Shown here piece after piece: positions 6,518-13,208 of a stretch of 24,252 nucleotides of DNA. Source of the stretch: DASRCB01 sp035653295 (lineage in GTDB: Bacteria > Acidobacteriota > Terriglobia > Bryobacterales > Bryobacteraceae); NCBI GenBank assembly GCA_035653295.1, contig DASRCB010000423.1, forward strand, positions 1-24,252, given 5' to 3'. A program made the position numbers and the translations under genes. The notes under the pieces were generated by a model, which worked only from the letters and a program-made list of their open reading frames with translations, did no database searches and had not been told where the DNA came from. The first letter of the stretch is position 1. Each line of letters starts with the position of its first letter.

Positions 6518-9352
6518 GTGCGCCACTTCCTGGCCGTTGTGTCCCTTTGCGCCGCGGCGCTGGCGCAGGCGCCACCCCAGGACACGTCGGCCGCTCTGGC
6601 GGCCCGCGCGGAACAGCAATACGCCAGGTCCGATTACAAAGGCGCGATAGCCACTCTGAAGCAGGCCATCGCCGCCGCCGAACGCGAACAGGGTGCTCAA
6701 AGCGTGGCCGTCGGCGACCTCTGGTTTCGCCTGAACGACGCCTGCTTCATTCTCGGAAAGTACCAGGAAGGTGATGACGCGGCGGGCCGCGCCCTGGCCA
6801 TCTATCGGCAGCAACCCGGCAGCGATTCCCGAGTGGCCCGAGCGACCGCAGCTATTGCGCTGCAGGCGGCAGGCGCCGGAGATTATTCGAAGTCCGTATC
6901 GTATTACCAGCAAGCCATCGCGCTGCTGGAGCGCGGCAGTCCACCTGATCCTGAGCTGGCGCCCATCCTGGCGCAGTACGCCTCAGCGTTGCTTCGCTCC
7001 GGCGAGTACGGGCCCGCGCAACTCACCGCCGAGCGGGCCGTCGCGAGCTTTGAGTCGACGGGCCGGGGAGACACGGCGGAGTGTGCGACCGCGCTTCAGG
7101 TGCTGGTGAATGTACTCAACGAGATCGGCGATTACAGCGCCGCCGATCGGCAGGCGCAACGCGCCCTGGCCATCGTCGAAAAGACCTCCGGCGCGGACAG
7201 CGTCCTGGCCGCGAACATTCTGGTGGTGCTCGGGAGCACGGCCCAGAATGAACGCGCGTATGGGCGGTCGAAATCACTTCTGGAACAGGCTGCCGCGATC
7301 TACGCGAAGCGGCTCGGACGGCGCAACACGCGCGTCGCCGGGGCCATGGACAACCTGGGCCAAACGCTCCTGCTGATGAAGGACTACGCTGCCGCGCAAA
7401 CCGCGTTCCGGCGGGCACTCGACATTCAGGACGAAGCGCTGGGACCGCGCAGCGCCTGGGCCGGCAATCTGATTCAGGGACTGGCGAAGGTCGCCGCCGC
7501 GACCGGCCGCTATGAGGAGGCCCGGCGCCTGTACGAGCAGAACCTCGACATCTGGCGCGAGCAGCTGGGGCCGGCACATCCGTTTACGATCGCCTCGCTG
7601 GGGCAGCTCGCCGAAGTGCAGGCGCGTCTGGGAAAGCGCTCGCAGGCCATCGCCACCGCGCTGGAGGATGCCCGCATTCGCCGCGACAGCTTCACGTCCA
7701 CCATCGCCGCCATGGACGAGCGCCAGGCGCTGCGCTATGCGACCGTACGGCTCGCCGGGCTGGAGGCCGCTCTTTCCCTCGCCCCAGGCGCCTCGGCGGC
7801 CGAACAGCGCGACATTTTCGACGAGCTGATCCGCAACCGTGGACTCGTTTTTGACGAAATGGCCGGGCGCCATCGAGCGCTGCTGAACTCCGACGATCCC
7901 GGCCTGACGAAGGCGGCGGCGGATCTTGCCGATTTGCGTTCGGCGCTGGCCCGGCTGGTCGTGCAGGGCCGCGGAAGACTGTCCGAGACGGATTACGAGC
8001 GGCGTCTCGACGAGGCGCGCGCGCGGACCCATGAGGCCGAGGAGGCGCTGGCGCTGCGCAGTGGACCGTTTCGCTCGCGCCTGGCTAGACAGCGCGCCGG
8101 TCTGGCTGAAGTGCGCGCGGCGCTGCCGCCGAAATCTCTGCTGATTGCCTACGTTCGATACGACGCCATCGATTCCGCCCGAGCCGGCGCGGCCGCAATC
8201 CCGTCCTACGCGGCGTTCCTGCTTCGCCCCGGCGCTGAGGGCCCGCGAGTCGTCTTCATCGGCCGGGCCTCACGGGTCGATGCCCTGGTGCGCCACTGGT
8301 GCGCCGAAATCGATCGCGAGCGGACGTCGCTCGGCCGCAATGCCGCGCGCAACGAAGCGATGTACCGTAACGCCGCGTGGGCGCTGGAGCACGTCATTCT
8401 CGATCCCGCGCGCCCGGAAATGGCATCGGCCAGGCAGGTGTTCATCGTACCCGACGGGTCGCTGGAGGCAGTGAACTTTATGGCGCTGCCGGCCGGCCAC
8501 TCGCGCTACCTGGTGCAGAGCGGCCCGTCGATGAACCTGCTCACCGCGGAACGGGATCTGATTCCGCGAGAGGCGGCGACATCCGGCGAAGGCCTGCTGG
8601 CCATCGGCAATCCCGACTTCCAGTCACGCAACCCCGGTGAGCGGACGGCTATATCCGGCGTGAGATTCCGCGGCTCCCGCTCAGAGTGCGAGGACTTCAG
8701 CGCCATCGAATTCGAGCCGCTCCCCGGGGCCGCCGCGGAAACCCTGGACGTGGCGCGCGTTTGGAAGAGCCGCGGATGGCCGGCCGACCGGATCACCGGG
8801 AGCGAGGCCACCGAAGCCGCCCTGCGCGAACGCAGCGCGGGTAAGCGGGTGGTGCATCTGGCCACGCACGCGTTCTTTCTGCCTGCCGAGTGCCGGCAGT
8901 CGGCGGTGGTGCGCGAGAACCCGCTGCTGCGCGCCGGGCTGGCGCTGGCGGGCGCGAATCGCCGCAGCCGCGCGGCTGCCGATCAGGATGACGGCATTCT
9001 CACCGCCGAGGAGGCCGCCTCACTCGATCTGCACGCCGCCGACTTGGTGGTGCTGTCGGGATGCGATACCGGGGCCGGCGATATTCAGTCCGGCGAAGGA
9101 GTCCTTGGCCTGCGCCGCGCCTTTGAAGAAGCCGGTGCGCGAACGGTGATCACCAGCTTGTGGCCAGTGGATGATGACGACGCGCGGCAATGGATGACGG
9201 AGCTTTATGCTGACCGTTTCCGCCGCGGCATGCCCACCGGAGAAGCAGTTCGCGCGGCCAGCCGCCATGCGCTCGCGCTGTCGCAGTCGCGGCATGGTAA
9301 TACACACCCGTTTCACTGGGCGGGATTTACATCCGTTGGCGACTGGCGCTGA
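6518..9352 (+). CDS. Exported TPR-CHAT (caspase-like) domain protein
   Basis: 944 residues from GTG 6518; TTG 6500 in the same frame is an alternative, but GTG gives a clean signal peptide (R-H-F-L-A-V-V ... A-L-A-Q-A, about 1-18). No strong ribosome site precedes either. Residues ~25-400 are TPR repeats of the kinesin-light-chain/NB-ARC-associated type (repeated A-x-x-x-x-x-R-A-L-x-I patterns). Residues ~410-540 are coiled-coil-like. The CHAT domain fills the C-terminal third, with H-L-A-T-H (H780, H784) and L-S-G-C-D-T-G (C849) forming the His-Cys dyad of clan CD peptidases, so it looks active. CHAT proteins are peptidases or scaffold partners in signalling. It follows the sigma/anti-sigma pair by 33 bp. 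A substrate cannot be named. Confidence 0.88.
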   Translation: MRHFLAVVSLCAAALAQAPPQDTSAALAARAEQQYARSDYKGAIATLKQAIAAAEREQGAQSVAVGDLWFRLNDACFILGKYQEGDDAAGRALAIYRQQPGSDSRVARATAAIALQAAGAGDYSKSVSYYQQAIALLERGSPPDPELAPILAQYASALLRSGEYGPAQLTAERAVASFESTGRGDTAECATALQVLVNVLNEIGDYSAADRQAQRALAIVEKTSGADSVLAANILVVLGSTAQNERAYGRSKSLLEQAAAIYAKRLGRRNTRVAGAMDNLGQTLLLMKDYAAAQTAFRRALDIQDEALGPRSAWAGNLIQGLAKVAAATGRYEEARRLYEQNLDIWREQLGPAHPFTIASLGQLAEVQARLGKRSQAIATALEDARIRRDSFTSTIAAMDERQALRYATVRLAGLEAALSLAPGASAAEQRDIFDELIRNRGLVFDEMAGRHRALLNSDDPGLTKAAADLADLRSALARLVVQGRGRLSETDYERRLDEARARTHEAEEALALRSGPFRSRLARQRAGLAEVRAALPPKSLLIAYVRYDAIDSARAGAAAIPSYAAFLLRPGAEGPRVVFIGRASRVDALVRHWCAEIDRERTSLGRNAARNEAMYRNAAWALEHVILDPARPEMASARQVFIVPDGSLEAVNFMALPAGHSRYLVQSGPSMNLLTAERDLIPREAATSGEGLLAIGNPDFQSRNPGERTAISGVRFRGSRSECEDFSAIEFEPLPGAAAETLDVARVWKSRGWPADRITGSEATEAALRERSAGKRVVHLATHAFFLPAECRQSAVVRENPLLRAGLALAGANRRSRAAADQDDGILTAEEAASLDLHAADLVVLSGCDTGAGDIQSGEGVLGLRRAFEEAGARTVITSLWPVDDDDARQWMTELYADRFRRGMPTGEAVRAASRHALALSQSRHGNTHPFHWAGFTSVGDWR

Positions 9353-9427
9353 TTGTTTTCGTACTCCACGCAACGGTTGCGATTCATCGAGTAAGTGGGT
9401 TGTAAATGAAACGTGAAATCGCCGATT

Positions 9428-9462
9428 GGTTATAACCTGATCCGCGAAGGCGCCTCTACAAT
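9428..9462 (+). promoter_or_regulatory. Palindrome and possible -10 upstream of the TIGR03118 gene
   Basis: A perfect 10-bp palindrome GGTTATAACC (9428-9437) lies 20 bp before a TACAAT (9457-9462) that could serve as -10 for the gene starting at 9495. The palindrome may be an operator; no -35 match was found. Confidence 0.3.
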
Positions 9463-9494
9463 TCTGCAAGAGGAACTATCAGGGAGGAGAGGCG

Positions 9495-10604
9495 ATGAAT
9501 CGATTTGCATCTTTACTAACCATGGTGCTGACCATGGGAGTGCCCATGGCTTCTGCGGCGACGGTCACCGTGGACCAGACAAACCTTGTTTCCGATGGGG
9601 CGGTACCGTCCCTGCATCCGGACTCGAATCTGGTGAACCCGTGGGGCATCTCTTTCAGTCCGACGTCCCCGTTCTGGATCTCCGATAACGGCACAGGCGT
9701 CACCACGTTCTATAACGGCACCGGGGGCAAGATCGGTCAGGTAACGATCCCGGCGCCGGGAGGCGGCACATCCGCGCCTACGGGCCAGGTGTTCAATCCC
9801 ACGATCTCCAACGCCACACCGGCATTCAACGGCGACATTTTCATTTTCGGAAGCGAGGACGGAACGATCACCGGCTGGCGCCCGTCTCTGGGCGGTACGG
9901 CGGAGACGCTGCTCAATAACACAGGGGCCAACTCCGTTTTCAAAGGCCTGGCTTTCGGGAGCGTCGGCTCTAACTCGTATCTGTACGCGACTGATTTCCA
10001 TAACGGCGCAATTACTGTACTGAAGTCGGCCGGCGCGCCGAACCTGACGGGAGCGTTCACCGATCCGACGCTGCCGTCCGGCTACGCGCCGTTCGGTATC
10101 GAAAACATCAACGGCGATCTGTTTGTCACTTACGCGAAACAGGATGCGGCCAAACACGATGATCTGGCGGGCGCGGGCTTCGGGTTTGTGGACGAGTACG
10201 ATCTGCAGGGCAATTTCATCAAGAGGATTGCCAGTCAGGGCGCGCTCGATTCGCCGTGGGGCCTCGCTCTGGCGCCGGCCAGCTTCGGCGCCTTCGCCAA
10301 CGACCTGCTGGTGGGGAACTTCGGCGACGGCACCATCAACGCGTACAATCTGACCACCGACACGCTGGCTGGTACGGTGGATGGACTGGATGGCAAGCCG
10401 CTGGTGAACGATGGCCTGTGGGCTCTGAAGTTCGGCAACAACGGCCCCGGCTTCGACCCCAACGCGCTGTACATTACCGCCGGTCTGAATGGCGAAGCCG
10501 ACGGCGTTTTCGCGAAACTCGCCGCGGTGCCGGAGCCGGGGACGCTGGCCTTGCTCGGATTGGGACTGCTCGGCGCGGTCGCGCTGCGGCGGCGCAGGGC
10601 GTAG
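9495..10604 (+). CDS. TIGR03118 family beta-propeller protein with PEP-CTERM tail
   Basis: 369 residues from ATG 9495, with GGGAGGAG seven to eight bases upstream. A signal peptide (about 1-22, ending A-S-A-A) is followed by N-P-W-G-I-S-F-S-P and other recurring G-L-A / N-G-x-I-x-V blades typical of the TIGR03118 family, whose members are predicted NHL-like propellers of unknown function. The end is V-P-E-P-G-T, a leucine/glycine helix and R-R-R-R-A, a PEP-CTERM exosortase signal. The gene lies 142 bp after the CHAT gene and ends before a GC-rich hairpin. It could be part of the regulon of the nearby sigma factor, but nothing in the sequence proves this. Confidence 0.88.
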   Translation: MNRFASLLTMVLTMGVPMASAATVTVDQTNLVSDGAVPSLHPDSNLVNPWGISFSPTSPFWISDNGTGVTTFYNGTGGKIGQVTIPAPGGGTSAPTGQVFNPTISNATPAFNGDIFIFGSEDGTITGWRPSLGGTAETLLNNTGANSVFKGLAFGSVGSNSYLYATDFHNGAITVLKSAGAPNLTGAFTDPTLPSGYAPFGIENINGDLFVTYAKQDAAKHDDLAGAGFGFVDEYDLQGNFIKRIASQGALDSPWGLALAPASFGAFANDLLVGNFGDGTINAYNLTTDTLAGTVDGLDGKPLVNDGLWALKFGNNGPGFDPNALYITAGLNGEADGVFAKLAAVPEPGTLALLGLGLLGAVALRRRRA

Positions 10605-10617
10605 TCGTAACGATTGG

Positions 10618-10646
10618 GCGCGCGGGCGGGGTATCAGCCCGCGCGC
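10618..10646 (+). terminator. GC-rich 10-bp hairpin after the TIGR03118 gene
   Basis: GCGCGCGGGC (10618-10627) and its exact complement (10637-10646) enclose a 9-base loop, 13 bp after the stop codon. No U-tract follows, so termination is likely but not certain. The left arm sequence recurs at 10742-10751 ahead of the second 39-bp repeat. Confidence 0.45.
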
Positions 10647-10653
10647 TGTCCAG

Positions 10654-10692
10654 GTGTTCATTTCCGGGATTAGGTTCCTTTGGCAGGAATTA
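10654..10692. repeat. 39-bp direct repeat, copy 1
   Basis: Begins GTGTTCATTTCCGGGATTAG and matches copy 2 at 35 of 39 positions. The ends (ATTTCCG ... CAGGAAT) form an imperfect inverted repeat. Confidence 0.85.
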
Positions 10693-10708
10693 GCAGCAGC
10701 GCAGATGA

Positions 10709-10727
10709 TTAAGTCGAAAAGACTTAA
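10709..10727. repeat. 7-bp perfect hairpin between the two 39-bp repeats
   Basis: TTAAGTC-GAAAA-GACTTAA, a symmetric stem with a five-base loop, midway between the two direct repeats. Confidence 0.7.
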
Positions 10728-10754
10728 GTCTGCGACGGCCGGCGCGCGGGCGAA

Positions 10755-10793
10755 GTGTTCATTTCTGGGATTAGGTTCGTTTGGCAGAAATAA
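10755..10793. repeat. 39-bp direct repeat, copy 2
   Basis: Begins GTGTTCATTTCTGGGATTAG, 101 bp after copy 1. Here the internal ends ATTTCTG and CAGAAAT pair perfectly, giving a 7-bp stem with a 17-base loop. Confidence 0.85.
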
Positions 10794-10911
10794 TTTTGCG
10801 TAGTCAAACGCGGCTGCTGAGCATTTCGCGCACTTCGCCCAGGCGTAAGCAGACAAGTCGTTTTTTCGTTGCACAGAACTCCCCTTTATCGCCATCCTCG
10901 CGCTGTGGGAT

Positions 10912-10938
10912 TTCCGTGGGCGGGCTCCCCGCCCGGAA
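10912..10938. repeat. Bulged 11-bp hairpin
   Basis: TTCCG plus GGCGGG on the left, separated by a two-base bulge, pair with CCCGCCCGGAA (10928-10938) on the right. No U-tract; role unknown. Confidence 0.55.
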
Positions 10939-11100
10939 GTGATTCAAGTCGCGGCGGCTATATCTTTCGAGTTGATGTGATTCAACGCGGATGTGCATCA
11001 CGCGCGCAGCCCGGCGGGCGAGATGTATTGGGAAGCAGTTCCAGGTTTAGGATTGCCACCGGGGCGCGCCGCCGCTGCGGCGCCTTGAGGGCATACGCTC

Positions 11101-11130
11101 AAAAAAAGAGCGGGGCCGGCGAGCCCCGCT
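11101..11130 (-). terminator. Intrinsic terminator on the minus strand with no annotated gene upstream of it
   Basis: Read on the minus strand, AGCGGGGC (11130-11123) pairs perfectly with GCCCCGCT (11116-11109) across a 6-base loop and is followed within two bases by seven T (11107-11101). The only DNA upstream on that strand is the region before galU, which implies a short untranslated transcript. Confidence 0.72.
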
Positions 11131-11318
11131 GTGACCGCTGTTGCTTCGTGGGCGTATGTGCAGAGCGCGTCAGGGAAACGGGGTTTCGCGATTGACCGGG
11201 GAGAACGATTTCCGGTGTTTCACGTTGCCGCGTCGCGCTCGGTTGTAAGACTCGGGGACCCGTCGCAGGTATCGGACATAACCGTAATCAGATGCATGCG
11301 CGGCGTTTGGCGCTGAAC
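11101..11318 (-). ncRNA. Candidate structured small RNA, family not identified
   Basis: Inferred from the minus-strand terminator at 11101-11130 and from pairing upstream of it. On the minus strand a 7-bp stem GAGCGCG/CGCGCTC (about 11240 and 11170) encloses about 60 nt that contains an ACCGG/CCGGT hairpin and a GAAAC-CCC-GTTTC hairpin; outside it TATGT and ACATA can pair. A TATTGT at 11332-11327 could be the -10. GGGTCCCCGAG in the 5' part is reminiscent of 6S RNA, but I could not fold it into the 6S pattern. The 5' end is a guess. Confidence 0.35.
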
Positions 11319-11331
11319 GCCTGATTACAAT
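11284..11331. promoter_or_regulatory. Inverted repeat and -10 box in front of galU
   Basis: GTAATCAG (11284-11291) and CTGATTAC (11321-11328) are exact complements, with a nested GGCGTT/AACGCC pair. The right arm overlaps TACAAT (11326-11331), a good -10 whose expected start point is at or next to the galU ATG at 11339. The repeat may be an operator over this promoter. Confidence 0.5.
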
Positions 11332-11338
11332 AGGGCTG

Positions 11339-12223
11339 ATGATTCCGAAGGTTCGCAAAGCGGTGTTTCCCGCGGCGGGTCTGGGCACGCGCTTTCTCCC
11401 GGCGACGAAAGCTCAGCCCAAAGAGATGCTGCCGCTGGTGGACAAGCCGCTGATCCAGTACGGAGTGGAAGAGGCGCTGCACTCCGGAATTCAGAATATC
11501 TATATAGTTACCGGCCGGGGCAAGAGCTCAATCGAGGATCACTTCGACGTCAGCTTCGAACTGGAGCAGGCGCTGGAGGCGAAAAACAAGAAGGACCTGC
11601 TGAACATCGTGCGCAGCGTGTCGGACATGATTAATGTGGCGTACGTGCGGCAGAAGGAGGCTCTGGGCCTCGGCCACGCGGTGCTGCGCGCCAAGGAGCT
11701 GGTGGGCAACGAGCCGTTCGCGGTCATCCTCTCCGATGACGTGATCGCTTCGGAAATTCCATGCGTGCGGCAGCTGCTGGACGTTTACGAGTTCTATGGC
11801 GCTCCCGTGGTGGCGCTGATGGAAGTGGAGGGCGACGCGATCTCGTCCTATGGCGCGGTGGATGCGGAGCCGATATCGCACAACGGCAGCCGCGACCGCG
11901 TGTTCCGCATTCGCAACATGGTGGAGAAGCCGAAGCTGTCGGAAGCGCCCTCGAACCTGGCCATTATCGGCCGCTACGTCCTGACGGCCGAGATCTTCGA
12001 CTCCCTGGAATCCACTACACCGGGCAGCGGAGGCGAGATCCAGCTTACCGACGGACTCAAGCACCTGCTGCGCAATCGCCCCATCTACGGCTATAAGTTC
12101 GAAGGCACGCGGTACGACGCCGGAGACAAGCTCGGATTTCTGCGGGCCACGGTGGAATTCGCGCTGAATCGCTACGATCTGGGCGAACCTTTCCGCGCGT
12201 ATTTAAAGACGCTGAAGCTCTAA
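11339..12223 (+). CDS. galU: UTP--glucose-1-phosphate uridylyltransferase
   Basis: 294 residues, the usual GalU length. It makes UDP-glucose from UTP and glucose-1-phosphate in the cytoplasm, feeding exopolysaccharide, glycan and trehalose synthesis. The nucleotide-binding signature A-A-G-L-G-T-R-F-L-P-A-T-K-A-Q-P-K-E-M-L covers about residues 12-31, followed by D-K-P-L-I-Q-Y; the later V-E-K-P and G-G-E-I-Q-L-T-D blocks are also intact. ATG 11339 is the first possible start and gives a standard N-terminus. No normally spaced ribosome site precedes it (AGGG only three bases away), and a -10 box ends eight bases upstream, so the message may be leaderless. It stands apart from its neighbours: 61 bp lie between it and the oxidase operon. 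Confidence 0.97.
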   Translation: MIPKVRKAVFPAAGLGTRFLPATKAQPKEMLPLVDKPLIQYGVEEALHSGIQNIYIVTGRGKSSIEDHFDVSFELEQALEAKNKKDLLNIVRSVSDMINVAYVRQKEALGLGHAVLRAKELVGNEPFAVILSDDVIASEIPCVRQLLDVYEFYGAPVVALMEVEGDAISSYGAVDAEPISHNGSRDRVFRIRNMVEKPKLSEAPSNLAIIGRYVLTAEIFDSLESTTPGSGGEIQLTDGLKHLLRNRPIYGYKFEGTRYDAGDKLGFLRATVEFALNRYDLGEPFRAYLKTLKL

Positions 12224-12284
12224 CGCGTAACCGTACTGTCACGTAACGCGGCGCGCGTGCGCGAGTCCCATCTGCGGTCCCGAA

Positions 12285-13208
12285 ATGCAGGTGAGCGCGC
12301 TGAATCCGGCGTCGCCCGAAGCAGGGCATCTGCTTTGGCTGTGGAATGCGTGCCTGTGGGTGTGTTACGCGATTCTGGCCATCGTCACCGCGTCGCTGAT
12401 TTACATCCCCATCCGTTTTCGCGGGCGCAACAATGTTGAGCCGAGTCAGACCACGGGCAGCCGGAAACTGGAGATCGCGTGGACCGTCGTACCCATTCTG
12501 TTAGTGATGTTTCTGTTTGTGGCCAGCGTGGTTACGACAGGCGCCGTTTATCCTGACCCCGGCCGTAAGCCCGACATTGTTGTTACCGGACACCAGTGGT
12601 GGTGGGAGGTGCACTACCCGTCCGCGAACGTGTATACGGCCAACGAGGTGCATATACCGGTTGGACGGGATTTACTCGTGGGGGTAAAGGCCGCGGACGT
12701 CGATCACGATTTCTGGGTCCCGCGGCTGGGTCCGAAGATGGACGCGATTCCCGGCCGCGAGAACACGGTATTCATTCGCGCCGATACGCCGGGCGTGTAT
12801 CGCGGCTTCTGCGCGGAGTTCTGCGGGAATGAGCATGCGTGGATGCTGTTTCGGGTGGTGGCGCAGGCGCCGGCGGATTATGAGGCATGGCTGGGCGCGC
12901 AGGCGCGGCCCGCCGCAGCGGCCGCCGGCGGAGACGCGGCTCAGGGGAGCGTCCTGTTCCGGCAGATGACCTGCGCGAATTGTCATAACATCACGGGCCT
13001 GAACGCGCAGCAGCAGTTCGCGCCGGACCTGACGCATGTGGCGAGCCGCCGCATGCTGGCCGGCGAGCGGCTGGAGAACACGCCGGACAACCTGCGTGAC
13101 TGGCTCCATCGGCCGAATATTCTCAAGCCCGGCTGTTACATGCCCGACCTGAAGCTCACTGACCAGCAACTGACGCAGCTGACCGCTTATCTGGAGACGC
13201 TGAAATGA
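12285..13208 (+). CDS. ctaC: Cytochrome c oxidase subunit II with fused C-terminal cytochrome c (caa3 type)
   Basis: 307 residues. Two transmembrane helices (about 17-40 and 63-85) are followed by a periplasmic cupredoxin domain with the aromatic G-H-Q-W-W-W-E patch and the complete CuA site: H141, C176, E178, C180, H184 and M187. A cytochrome c domain follows at about 218-307 with C230-A-N-C233-H234 and axial M286. It accepts electrons and passes them through haem c and CuA to subunit I. ATG 12285 is the first plausible start although no strong ribosome site precedes it; there is no lipoprotein or cleavable signal, the first helix serving as anchor. Its stop overlaps the ctaD start by four bases (ATGA). 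Confidence 0.96.
   Translation: MQVSALNPASPEAGHLLWLWNACLWVCYAILAIVTASLIYIPIRFRGRNNVEPSQTTGSRKLEIAWTVVPILLVMFLFVASVVTTGAVYPDPGRKPDIVVTGHQWWWEVHYPSANVYTANEVHIPVGRDLLVGVKAADVDHDFWVPRLGPKMDAIPGRENTVFIRADTPGVYRGFCAEFCGNEHAWMLFRVVAQAPADYEAWLGAQARPAAAAAGGDAAQGSVLFRQMTCANCHNITGLNAQQQFAPDLTHVASRRMLAGERLENTPDNLRDWLHRPNILKPGCYMPDLKLTDQQLTQLTAYLETLK

Larger units (their letters stand above)
10605..11338. other. 734-bp intergenic region rich in hairpins and repeats, no convincing protein gene
   Basis: Reading frames here are short and lack ribosome sites or recognisable protein sequence. The stretch holds a GC-rich hairpin (10618-10646), two copies of a 39-bp repeat (10654-10692, 10755-10793), a hairpin between them (10709-10727), a bulged hairpin (10912-10938), a minus-strand intrinsic terminator (11101-11130) and a long inverted repeat just before galU (11284-11328). 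These are listed separately. Confidence 0.8.

Noticed and set aside
9369..9381. CGCAAC-G-GTTGCG palindrome after the CHAT gene as a terminator
   Set aside because: The one-base centre cannot form a stable RNA loop and no U-tract follows.
10618..10793. CRISPR-like array
   Set aside because: Only two repeat copies, separated by a structured spacer of unusual length, with no cas gene in the window.
9516..10895. Long minus-strand open frame opposite the TIGR03118 gene
   Set aside because: Arg/Gln/Val-rich antisense composition, no ribosome site, and it runs through the 39-bp repeats and hairpins; the plus-strand gene has a signal peptide and PEP-CTERM tail.
11131..11283. 6S RNA as a firm call
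   Set aside because: GGGTCCCC and the size are suggestive, but I could not pair the ends into a long closing stem with a central bubble; left as an unidentified candidate RNA.
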